NCBI GenBank assembly: GCA_029204225.1
Contig: CM055104.1
Coordinates: 42,715,502 to 42,779,501 of the forward strand
Length of the DNA stretch: 64,000 nt
Reading direction: 5' to 3'
Origin: Diphasiastrum complanatum
Taxonomy: Eukaryota; Streptophyta; Lycopodiopsida; Lycopodiales; Lycopodiaceae
Positions within the stretch are counted from its first letter, which is position 1. Every line of letters starts with the position of its first letter. Below the pieces are notes generated by a model, which saw only the letters and a program-made list of their open reading frames with translations, did not search any database and had not been told where the DNA came from. Positions 37,668-47,689 of the stretch are shown piece after piece. A program made the translations under genes and the position numbers.

Positions 37668-38990
37668 TGGAGTCATGTAAGATGCAATTAGCAAATCTAT
37701 TGGCCAGCACACCATTTGCTGATCAGATAGATTGCATATATAATATGCTTACATAACTTCACCACTCTTCGGGCTAATATTGACGAGTTTCGGTTTGTTA
37801 GTGCTTATGTGGCAGAGAATTTACTACCTTATGCAATCAAAATTTCAGATTCAGTAGTGACGTGGATTCCATTCAACTTCTTGACATATATATATGGAAA
37901 GGAGATAAGTCTTTTGCATCCCGACTTATGAGATTTGTGAGCCATTTGAGCATGGACCACTACATAGAGATCCTTCTAGAACAACAAATTAATTTCAATC
38001 TGAAAAATGTAGCAAAGAAATTTTTATTAGGTGAAATTTTGGTTGTATTTTTGCTTAATGAATTTTCCAGAAATATTGCTAACAATCAGAGGAGCCCAAC
38101 ATCAAAGTGGAGGAGCCGGGAGATGAGGTTGAAATAACCTCGCAGCAAGAAGCAGATATTGCCATGTAGATAGCACCAAGTGCATCAACATCCTCTAGAC
38201 TAGTGGATGAGGATGATTATACCATGCTGCGTATATGATGTCTTGCTCCGGTGATCATTAATGGAAAAGAGTATCTATTTTTGAATGATTTGCAAAACAT
38301 TCTCGGCTTGTGTGAGGATGAGATGCTTGCGGCACTGGCACGACTACAATAGGGTAGTGATACATTCGATCACACCGTGTCAGATGATACATTCCAGAAG
38401 CTAGTTGGCCAAGACCCAGATACTACCGAGGGCAAAGGTCCTCTACGAATTGAAAACACTACAAGCTCCACCGATTGAAAAAGTTCCATTTGTTAAATTA
38501 ACATCTAGCAACTCTGAGATCAAATACAAAGGCAAGGAAATTGACCCTGCCACTACTTACATGATGAAGGATCTCAGGTACGTATATTATTTGAAAACAA
38601 CTTGGTGCATCCGTTAATTATTAATTTTCCTTCGTCAATTTAGTTTTGATCTTAAATATGATGCAGTATGCGATGGAGATTGACGATTTTGCATCGAGGG
38701 AAGGCCGGACTCGTGGGGTCCAAGACACAACAACACCTGATGTATCCCTCGCTACATCGGGCTATTTCCAAAAGATTAAATTTTTTTGTTTCAGTAATAA
38801 ATATGGTCCAAATGGGCAAACAGAGGTTTTGAAGTGCAAAGCACTATCAGAGCATATCTAGGATGTACATATCTCTTTGAATACGCCAAAGGTCTACTGT
38901 GTTTCAATGTATGCGAATTGTACGAATGCAATATTTCCTAGACTAGTAAAAAAATTGGTAATTCCCTATCAGAACCAAGTACATGTGCAG
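37668..38990 (+). pseudogene. Gene 2, copy C: diverged homologue on the opposite strand
   Basis: The gene opens with MESCKMQLANLLASTPFADQ, followed by decayed frames, then APVIINGKEYLFLNDLQNIL, GLCEDEMLAALARLQ and a stretch ending TYMMKDL. These align with FINNESYISFSDIEDVF, NLREDEILSIFTQN and VVDYDDYNL of copy B. A GTACGTATAT donor follows, and after the acceptor ATGATGCAG (about 38666) comes YAMEIDDFASREGRTRGV, aligning with DDIEIDVFGMRHGGIRGV. The intron is thus at the equivalent place in distant copies. Sequence after LSEHI no longer aligns. Unlike copies A and B, gene 2 lies in the same direction as gene 1 here. It is interrupted at several points. Confidence 0.6.
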
Positions 38991-39262
38991 AAAAAAATTT
39001 GACACCACACTAAAGAAATTTGAAACTACAGTCAAAAGGGATTCCATGCCAGACGCGGTTTTGGGGCTTTTGATCTGATCAAAGGGCCCAAAATTGCGTC
39101 GTGGCGTGGAATTCTTATGTTCAAATATTTTCCAGTAAATTATCAATTCAGAGACTATTTTTTCAATTTTAATAAAAAACTGTGGAATTTGAATGGCAAA
39201 AATAAAATAGATTACAAAATTCAATACAAGTGTTTGAGAAAGATGTCAAAATTTGGTACAAT

Positions 39263-39697
39263 TTAGTTTCTCTTGCCTCTCAATCTGCATGCTAAAATGA
39301 GATCCTTGGGCAATATTGTCACCCTTTTCTTATGGATTGCAAATAGGTTAGCATCACCAAGTAGTTGAGCGATGTACATCTCAGCAGCTTTTTTGATGGA
39401 TAATACAGCCTCCGCCGTGACTCTAAAACCTACTCTAAATTTGTCAATGACTTCCTTTACCAACCGAATGAAGGGGGCTCTTGGTATAAGGAATGCAGTT
39501 GACTTTTGATATTGTCTAATCTCTTTTAACCACTTTGCAATTTGTGGCTTTTGTTGTCGCCTTGGTGGGGGTGGTTGCATCCTTTGAAGTTGCTTTCCTG
39601 CCCAAGGTGGTGGTGGGGTCCTTGCCCGTCTTCGATTCACTGGCGGCTCTAGGATTGCCGGATTGGGCTCTTGTGCTTTTGATTGATTACCCATCAT
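39263..39697 (-). CDS. H3-C: divergent histone H3-like protein, nearly complete frame
   Basis: This is an uninterrupted 144-residue frame. Residues 1-52 form a Pro- and Arg-rich tail (NRRRARTPPPPWAGK, QPPPPRRQQKPQ). Residues 56-143 are a histone H3 fold: WLKEIRQYQKST (alpha N), APFIRLVKEVIDKF (alpha 1), TAEAVLSIKKAAEMYIAQL (alpha 2), then FAIHKKRVTILPKD and a short alpha 3 (LILACRLRGKRN). By eye about 45 of 88 fold positions are identical to canonical H3. LIPRAPFIRLVKEV and TAEA resemble centromeric H3 (CENH3), but loop 1 has canonical length and TILPKD is H3-like. The canonical ARTKQ...K9 tail is absent from this frame. The frame is open upstream of the first Met, so the true N-terminus may be in another exon. 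Whether it is expressed is unknown. Confidence 0.75.
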   Translation of the reverse strand: MMGNQSKAQEPNPAILEPPVNRRRARTPPPPWAGKQLQRMQPPPPRRQQKPQIAKWLKEIRQYQKSTAFLIPRAPFIRLVKEVIDKFRVGFRVTAEAVLSIKKAAEMYIAQLLGDANLFAIHKKRVTILPKDLILACRLRGKRN

Positions 39698-39734
39698 GGG
39701 GATTGCCTGCTCCGGCTCTGCTGCTTGTGCTTGG

Positions 39735-40790
39735 TTAGCCGTTAATGTTTTTAAAGTCAGTGCTAGTCTTCTTGCCTTGCACTTGTTCCATGACCTCAGG
39801 TGTGGTTTTGTCGGATCCCACTAGCAAGGACATCATAGGTCTCATTATTGGGCCTTGAACATCCTCAAGGGACTGCAACGATGTCAATTCTCCAGATGGT
39901 AGTCCCATCCCCTGTGAACCAGCCAACATATCTAATAGCCCAAAGATATCTGTCGGCAAAGGACCTGAAGCCCCTAGCTCCGCGTCTATAAGGGCCACTC
40001 ATGAGAATTATTTGCAAGTTCAAAAATGGGTAATAATTTTTCATTGCCAAAGTTTCTTCTTGGAACTTCGTACATGTGATCTTAAAAGTGAATACCCATC
40101 TTAGTGAGAGTCAAAGACGAAAGACCACCATATATCAATTCACCAAAGTTTGCATGTATGGTGAAAAAATTTCTTGTAAACGACTTTACATGTTGCCACT
40201 CGAAGCTATTTGAAGGAAAAATGTCTACACAAGTGCAATTAGTATGGTCACTGTTTAGTAAAACAATGGAACAATATTCATAATACAAAATTTACATGAA
40301 AATAAAGGATGTAAAACTTACAATGTGAATGTATGCTTCTATCAACAACTACCGTGTTCAACAAAATATCTCGACGCATGTATACATGTTGTACTCTGGC
40401 AAGGAAATCTCCATGACATTCTATTTTGAATTCATGAATTCTACCTTTCCAATGGTAGTCTTAATTGTTCGTTTTCTCTTTGCAACTTTGTGAATTCCTT
40501 TGTTAGAGAGTTGCATGAGGATCCAATCAAGAGTTGAAAGTGTGTCATAGGCATCCAATCCCCATTGGAGTCTTTGATTTGTGCAACAATAGAATTCAGT
40601 TGGTTTTTTTGGCTTCCTTGACTGGCTAGAACTCACGATGTCTGACGTAAATGATATATTTATAAAAGATAGTGCCCTAATTTTAACTAAGAAAAAGTGA
40701 ATAATAATGAGATAAAAAAACACGATCTATTGAGAATAGATAAATGGGAGTAAGGAAATGTTGTTGAGAGGTGGACTATAGAAAAGAATA
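39735..40790 (-). pseudogene. Unrecognised multi-exon gene upstream of H3-C
   Basis: Reverse-strand coding signals line up as exons. The first includes RKPKKPTEFYCCTNQRLQWG, LDWILMQLSNKGIHKVAKRKR and FLARVQHVYMRRDILLNTVVV, ending at a GTAAGTTT donor (about 40323). After an intron with a TTTTACTAAACAG end (about 40262), the next exon reads DHTNCTCVDIFPSNSFEWQH, then a FTIHANFGELIYGGL stretch. A further frame (39998-39735) has DIFGLLDMLAGSQGMGLPSG and ends just before the H3-C frame. It may be the 5' part of the same transcript as H3-C or a separate gene. I do not recognise any domain. More than one frame change is present. Confidence 0.4.
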
Positions 40791-41039
40791 GTTGTAGTGA
40801 AAAGTAGGTTCACAACATATGCTTGGGTATATAGGTAAGTTCTCTCCTAGGTGAAGTCTATGTGATGGATGTACTAAAGGTGTAGTTAATGCTATTTTCT
40901 AGGGCTTATTGCTCTTTGTAGAGTTAATGTAGGGTTAACATTAAGAAGTGTATCATGTGGGTCCACAGTCTAATATTTGAATTTGTCATGTCATATGGAC
41001 CAACTCACCTCATTTGTGTTGAAAATTGTCACTTCTCAC
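40791..41039. other. Spacer
   Basis: AT-rich, no signal seen. It would contain the promoter of the reverse-strand gene to its left. Confidence 0.3.
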
Positions 41040-41420
41040 TTGTCATTTTTTATTGTAAATAAAGATCAATCATGAGTACAATGTTCATGATCTGATTTCA
41101 CACGTGTGGAGCCTGTTCCCATGTGTGAAGAAAAGTATTTTTCATACTTGTAAATATCTACTTTGATTTTGTATCAATCAAGTCAAGTGTGAACATGATA
41201 TGACTAATTTTTAGTCAAGTTGACTAGTCACCTAGAAGTTAGCTTATCCTTGCATGTGCATGAGTAAATGCTCCCACATGGCAAGTGGATGTTCACACGT
41301 GTGTATAGAGTTCTAGAAGATAAGGGTTGACCATTTTTCTTAGATCCTATTTTGTAGGGAATATTATCTGAGTGATGTGGCACTCTTCACACGTGTGAAG
41401 ACCTGCTGGACTGTACTAAA
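41040..41420 (+). repeat. LTR fragment of the E1/E2 superfamily
   Basis: TTTCACACGTGTGGAGCCTG and GTTCCCATGTGTGAAG match the start of the E1 and E2 LTRs almost word for word, and CACACGTGTG recurs at about 41293 and 41390. No internal region follows, so this is a solo or truncated LTR. The exact ends are not resolvable by eye. Confidence 0.5.
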
Positions 41421-41932
41421 CTATGTGTTGAGCCCACCAAACCAAAAAAATCTGAATTCTCGTCCATGTGGAGACCAAACTTCTTTGTGAAATCAACAAT
41501 AATAACTAAATTTATGACATTAAAAAATGGGCTAAAATAGACTTTTTGAATCACAATATTGGCATTTGTATATGTGAAAATAGTTAGGTATGATTTTAAA
41601 ATGACCAAAAAAATTGTCAATGGATGATAGTTAAAGATCCCAACCGACTCAAAAAGAAGCTAGAGCCAATAATTGATATCAACCTTAGAATTTACCATGT
41701 TAGTGACTAATATTATTTTATATTCTTTTGGAATATATCGACTATGTTGCTATAATTATGTACTCAATTTTTTAAAAAGTCACTAGAGATACTTCTCCAC
41801 GGGCTTCCTTACAAGGGCCACCAACATAAGTACTTGTGATAAGCCCAAGGCCCTTTGTAGCCCTTCACTCGCTTTACACCTTGCAAAGCACCTTTTAGCT
41901 ACTAGGGATGTATACAAAGCACTACAATCTTT
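41421..41932. other. Unassigned
   Basis: AT-rich DNA leading into the TA repeat. No coding or terminal-repeat signal is seen. Confidence 0.3.
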
Positions 41933-42344
<412 letters not shown>

Positions 42345-42499
42345 TTAATCAAAACAGTCTCTACAATTTCATTTTTCATTTTTTCAAACCGAGCATTTTT
42401 TTTATCATTTCCTTTGCTGACTTTCTTGGTAAAACATGACTTAAAGATGATCCAATGCATGAACGATCTGTTAAATAGTTCTTTGCCACCAAAAATGAT
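42345..42499 (-). repeat. Inverted copy of a gene 1 exon
   Basis: This 155-bp stretch on the reverse strand matches 44577-44729 on the forward strand (GGTGGCAAAGAACTATTTAA and onwards) with few differences. The two copies face each other across about 2.1 kb containing the divergent starts of gene 0 and gene 1. Confidence 0.8.
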
Positions 42500-43425
42500 T
42501 TGCAGATTGTAATTTAATTTAAACAAATTCACACATAAAATATGAATTACGACAATATCAAATTCAATATATGGGTCGGGAGATTTACGAGATGGGCATA
42601 AAAAGTACCTTGCCATTGCCAAGGTGAGAGGGCCTTGCAATCTCCAACCGCTTCCTTGCTACCTCTCTTTGTTGCTTGAAACAATTTGGATTTTTTTTGA
42701 AATTATTTATTTGCAAACTTCCAATCGTCCTTGTGCATGTTGTATGGCCTAGATTTGACAACTCTCATCACATCTCAGATCTATGACTTGCCGTGGCTCA
42801 TCACGCCTCCCATGCATCGTCCCATCCAGTTTCGATCAAATTTCAAATTAGGGAAGGAGAATGGAAATTTTCTATATACAACTGGTTAACGACATAATTC
42901 TTTTTTTCATCAGTCCTTGAAAATGCCCCTGTTGAAGACTACATGTGTGAGTTACCTCACGCGAGTGATGATGCGACCACCGCGGTCATTCTCCACTATG
43001 TGCTTCTTTGCATCTATGTCATAAGATGACAAGATGCTAGCTGATGTAGAGGTGGCAAAGGGAGTGTTGAGAGGAGTGAGGGAGTTGACTACAATAGAAG
43101 AAATTTGGGGAGGAGTTTGAAGGCGATCGCGATAAGAGTATAGAGGGGTATCAAGAGGAGTTTGAGGGAGAGTGCAACCAACAGGGGTTTGAATGGGATA
43201 AAAAATGGGTGGAGTGGCCTGGCAAGAGGGATTACAGTGCCATTAAGAACCCATAGGGGGCGTGGGTACCGAAGAAGAAAAAATGTGAGGAGGGATTGTG
43301 GAGGTGTCGGGATAACCAGGTATGACAAATGCAGGAGTCATAGTATCACGCGCCATCTGCGTTCCTTCCTGAGTTATGGTTTCTCGAAGTAAAGAATTCC
43401 TACGATGAGGCCTGCTAGACATTAG
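42345..43425 (-). pseudogene. Gene 0: Pro/Thr-rich protein joined to transposase-like segments
   Basis: On the reverse strand a start at about 43425 (MSSRPHRRNSLLRETITQEG) leads into a Pro/Thr/Ser-rich region (MTPAFVIPGYPDTSTIPPHI, TPVGCTLPQTPLDTPLYSYR, TPLNTPFATSTSAS) and DIDAKKHIVENDRGGRIITR, ending at a GTAACTC donor (about 42968). Later segments (GWDDAWEA, KPYNMHKDDWKFANK-like, FQKKSKLFQATKRG) recall the conserved part of plant CACTA/En-Spm-associated proteins (HxDDW...K...); this is a tentative reading from memory. The last block (FGGKELFNRSFMHWII, 42499-42345) is an inverted copy of an exon in gene 1 copy B. The gene is interrupted at several points. A related Pro-rich piece lies at 57830-58160. 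Confidence 0.45.
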
Positions 43426-43945
43426 GGGAAATATGGGCTCAATATGGGCCCTTTAAGAAATTTCACTTTAGAGAGAGGCTACGTAGAGAGAGAATGAAAA
43501 CCAATAACTTTTGGTCGTCTTTTTCTGAGTTTCTGGCCTTGTCCAACGTTTAACTAGTATGGTTAACTTCAGACAATAGTTATTTAAGCACGAGATGTAA
43601 TAACTTCTCTTCATGCTCGTTCCAAAATTCGGGACTAGAGCTTTAAGACTAAAAATCTTGGTGTGCTCAATGCAAAAACTGAAGCGGGAGAGGCAGAACT
43701 TTTGAAATCACTATATGCTTATAATGAAATATGAGGCGGGATGATTTTTCAATGCGACATAAACATTACCAAAGTAAGGAATGCTATATGTATTCATATT
43801 GATTTACTGTAGTTTGATTCATTTACATGATTGTAGCTTTAACAATGACAATGTTCCATTTGCATGTTGCTCTTCCCATGGAATGCACTCCAATTATTAA
43901 GAAAAATGCGAAAGTTGTAGAGAAAATGCTGCAATAGTTAGAGAA
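43426..43945. promoter_or_regulatory. Divergent spacer between gene 0 and gene 1 copy B
   Basis: About 520 bp separate the gene 0 start (-) from the first gene 1 frame (+). There is no reading frame of note and no GATATCGG/CGCG motif. Promoter function is inferred only from position. Confidence 0.35.
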
Positions 43946-45330
43946 TTGAGAATGAATAATCATATGAATATAGATTTGTGGGTGGATGGATCAATTTATC
44001 CTAATGATCCAGCTACCAATTTGTGTCCAGATTTTAAGTCCGTAACTCATCTTCTCAGATATGTATGTGAAAGAAATAACGGATTACTTGGATATTGTCA
44101 AAGGTTGCGTGATATTGGAATGCATAGCATATCTTGTCTTAATCAACAATTACAGTTTTCTAATCAACAATTTCAAAGTGCAAATCAACAATTGCTTCAT
44201 TATGTGCAACACACTAGTGCTGAAAACAATGCACTCAAGAATGCTATGTCAGAGTTGAATGCTACGGTCACTACTCTTCGGGGATCAAATCAAGAAATGT
44301 TAGAATCCATGAAAAAGTTGCAATCTAAGAGTTTAAAATCTGCTATTGATATAAAAATTATCAATAAGGCAATGATGAAGAGGAAAAGAAGAGAGTATCG
44401 ATGAAGAATATTGATGACTTATAGCGGCAATCAGAAAAAAAAAATTCGAGCATTCAAGTATGTTGTCATATAAACTGTTTATTTGATTTGTGTATGTCAT
44501 TTAAGTTTGATTTGCACTTTATAACATGGATTTTTTATTTATTAAACATAATTTGAGTTTCATATGTTTGGTGCAGATCATGTTTGGTGGCAAAGAACTA
44601 TTTAACAGATCATTCATGCATTGGATCATCTTTAACTTATGTTTTACCAAGAAAGTCAGCAAACGAAATGATAAAAAATGCTCGGTTTGAAAAAATGAAA
44701 AATGAAATTGTAGAGACTATTTTGATTAAGGTTCAATCATACTTGGATGTGAATGTGATACAAGGTGCATGTAATGTATCTGGAGTTAGCATAATTGCTT
44801 ATTCTACTTTTTTTAGAATAGTTAAAGAAGCTTTTTCCCAAGTGATGGTGAAAAAAATTTATCTTTCGCATCCATATCGGGTAAAATTAGCTAGAAATTT
44901 TTATAATGACGGAATGTTCAAAGTAGTTGGCCAACCACTTCATATAACTGAATTATACAAATCAAAATATGGTGAGCTCAATTACAACAATTGCAATAAT
45001 ATTTTCCTTCATATTGAAAATGTTCTAAAATACATTATTCGATTTTATAAACTAGACGAACATCAAGTAAATGGAAAGATCATTATTGTAATAAAATTGG
45101 ATGAATATGAAATCATCAAGGGTCAAAAGTTGGAACGAGTGAGTGTCACTTTGATGAACAAAATTTCAGATACAAATGATCGAACATTTAGTGGTCAATC
45201 GGAAAATCACATATGGTGGTTGGCGGCATTCCAGGTATACATTTCAATTTTCATTTAGAATATCTTTATTAACAAATCATACCTTGCGAATTTTTATTGA
45301 CATGTCATGCATTACTTGTTTCTCTATAGG
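43946..45330 (+). pseudogene. Gene 1, copy B: N-terminal and middle exons, split by E2
   Basis: The first frame (43946-44404, 152 residues) has DLWVDGSIYPNDPATNLCPD and a Gln/Asn-rich predicted coiled coil (SCLNQQLQFSNQQFQSANQQ). After an intron (GTATGTTG at about 44460 to GGTGCAG, 44576) comes FGGKELFNRSFMHWIIFN, then a long open part (44584-45233) with FEKMKNEIVETILI, GACNVSGVSIIAYSTFFRIV, KLDEYEIIKGQKLERVSV and ENHIWWLAAFQ before GTATAC. The next exon begins VLK at 45331 and is cut at 45339 by E2; it resumes at 50534. Copy A lacks the 5' exons, so this is the only view of the N-terminus. Homology of the coiled-coil exon to known proteins is unknown. Confidence 0.6.
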
Positions 45331-45339
45331 TCTTGAAAG

Positions 45340-46159
45340 TGTGAGAAATTGGCAAAAATCTAACTTGGTATTTTTTATGACAGAAGTTTGTAAGTGAATC
45401 TCACATGTGTGGAGGATGTTCCCACGTGTGGAGAATTGTAAAGTAAATCAAAATGTTTGATATGGGGGTCTCATAGAATTTCATAGTCAAGCATTTAGGC
45501 GTAGGATGTTGATAGGGTCAAATTTGGCATAGATGGCAAATTATCCATTTCCACTTGTAATGCCAATATTGAGCCAAAATAGAGCCAAACTTGTGCCAAT
45601 TAGAGTGTAGACAAGTGTCATGCTTTTGTTTGATGAAGCTTAAGAGGTCCCATAGGATTTAGAGGTGGAACCTTGTGAGGTCCAATAGAAAATTGAGGTG
45701 TGCTTGAATATAGTCCAATAGAATTTAGAGGTGCATGGATCAATGGTCCAATAGGATTAAGAGGTGGCAAAGTGTGATCCAATCATAGTTAAGCATAGTG
45801 GTAGCTCATGAATCTATTAGTATCATTGTACTCCTCCTTTTGGATCTAATTGATTTTGAGATTGAGTGGATTTTGAGTGTCATTGAATTTCTAGCTTTCT
45901 CTCTCTACCCGAGAGCTCATGATGGTTTTTCTCTCTCTACCCGAGGAGAGCAGCTTGTTTTCACTTAGAATACTTTTGGAACACTTCCCACACGTGTGAG
46001 TGAGAGTTGGAAGTGATTGAATGCATGTAGTAGTGTGTTTTTGCCATAGAATCAAAGATAGATCTTGAATCTCAATCTAGTCTTGATCTTGGTGCATCTA
46101 CACACCTTAGGAGATCACAAGTACATGTAGTGGACAATCCACACGTGTGAAATTCAACA
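45340..46159 (+). repeat. E2 5' LTR
   Basis: Starts TGTGAGAAATTGGC and ends AAATTCAACA. It contains CACATGTG and CACGTGTG near the start, CCCACACGTGTGAG at about 45990, and CCACACGTGTGAAATT at the end. A 17-18 bp pyrimidine-rich phrase (TTTCTCTCTCTACCCGAG) is repeated in tandem with a spacer at 45896-45945. Confidence 0.95.
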
Positions 46160-46171
46160 TGGTATCAGAGC
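46160..46171 (+). promoter_or_regulatory. E2 primer-binding site
   Basis: TGGTATCAGAGC is a perfect match to the usual plant copia site for initiator tRNA-Met and abuts the LTR end. Confidence 0.95.
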
Positions 46172-47030
46172 CTACCTAAGGTTACCATGCATTTTGATCC
46201 ATCTAAGTGAAAAATTTTCATCAATCTTGAGCTAGAAGTTGTCAAGGCCCATTTTCCTAGCTATCTTGTTCAATTTTGGATCAAAAGAGATCAAAAGGAC
46301 ATTGATTGGGTCTGACCTGGTACTGTACGGAATCAGGTGCTCAGACACGTGTGAGGAACATCCAATTTCAGTTTGGGAGTTCTCTTTCATGTTTGATCCA
46401 AAAATCTTGCTAGATAGCTTGTCTTGAAGCTATTTTTGTCTAGTTTCTGATGCAATCAGCTCCAATCCATTTGGTTGAGCCAATAAAAAGTTATAAGCTT
46501 TTGAAGAGGGTTAGGTAGGCCACCTAGACCTGGGTGGACACATTTGGTTTGGTCAAAAGAATGCTTGTTTGATCCAAAATCACAGTTGAATGCTTAACAA
46601 TCTCATCTATATGTGATCTAGGCACTGTTTTGAGATCTTAGCCATTTTGTTTCATGCAATATCATTGTATTTGAGTCAAATTTGGTTTCTTAGTGTATTT
46701 CACACGTGGTAAGAGTGTTTGATCCTAACTTTGCCCATACTCCATCATTTGATGTGAAGTAGATCTAGTTTTGGAGAGATTGAGATAGCTAGTGAGAATC
46801 ATCTCACAGTTTTTGCAAGATCTTGCATAGGAGATGGTAGCACACCATTATTGGATCCTATAGTGAGAGAGAAGCAACATTTATTGTTCATCACTTTTAT
46901 TTATCTCCACTTTACATGAATTCAATGAGTTCATACTTGTTGCAACCAAGCGAGAGATTGTCTACTTCCAATTATTCGATATGGAAGTTGAGGATGGAGT
47001 CCATCTTGATACTCCAAGATGTGATGGACA

Positions 47031-47663
47031 TTGTACTTGGGATTGAGTAATGAGATATTGAGGGAGATTGGTGATTGTTCTACATCCAAGGAAGCTTGGG
47101 ATTGTCTCAAGTCCATCTATGAGGCTAAGAACACCTCTAGGCTCCTCACTCTTAGAAATCAAATATTCCAAAGTAGTCAAAAGAGTGATGAGAGTGCATC
47201 TAATTATGTTTTGAGAGTCAAGGATATTCATAGGGAGCTTGCATGTATTGGTGACTCAATCAATCAAAGTGAGCTAGTCCAAGTCATTCTCAATGGCTTG
47301 AGAGATGAATATGACAACCTTGTCCAATCCTATGCTATTAAGGAGGAGCTACATAGTTTGGAGGCCCTTCAAAGTGTGCTTATTTCTGAAGAATCAAGAC
47401 AAGAGTACAAACTCTTGAGGATGGACAAGCTATCACTCAATCATGATGATGGCAAAGTTCTATTTGCCAAGCACAAAGAGAGGAGTAAGAAGCAACACCA
47501 TCACTTCTCTAATGACAAAGCTAAAGACCAAGATGGAGAGGAGGAGGATACCTCTCATGCTTCTAATTCAAATCTCAAGAAGAAGATGATCAAGTGCTTT
47601 TATTGTGGCAAGAAAGGCCATTATGCCACCAATTGTTTCAAGAAGAAGAATCAACTCAATTAA
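47031..47663 (+). CDS. E2 gag
   Basis: This open frame of 210 residues begins [20 protein letters not shown] and continues with [18 protein letters not shown], the UBN2/gag signature of plant copia elements. A Lys-rich acidic linker leads to a CCHC zinc knuckle [14 protein letters not shown] near the C-terminus (about residues 190-203). Gag forms the particle shell and packages element RNA. The N-terminal part of gag probably lies upstream in decayed sequence. Its state is better than the rest of the element. Confidence 0.75.
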   Translation: MYLGLSNEILREIGDCSTSKEAWDCLKSIYEAKNTSRLLTLRNQIFQSSQKSDESASNYVLRVKDIHRELACIGDSINQSELVQVILNGLRDEYDNLVQSYAIKEELHSLEALQSVLISEESRQEYKLLRMDKLSLNHDDGKVLFAKHKERSKKQHHHFSNDKAKDQDGEEEDTSHASNSNLKKKMIKCFYCGKKGHYATNCFKKKNQLN

Positions 47664-47689
47664 GCCAACATCACCACTGAGAAAGAAGA

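Noticed and set aside
39263-39697. H3-C as the functional centromeric CENH3 gene
   Set aside because: It has some CENH3-like residues, but loop 1 is of canonical length and TILPKD and the C-terminus are H3-like. The setting is a repeat. The resemblance is noted, not claimed.
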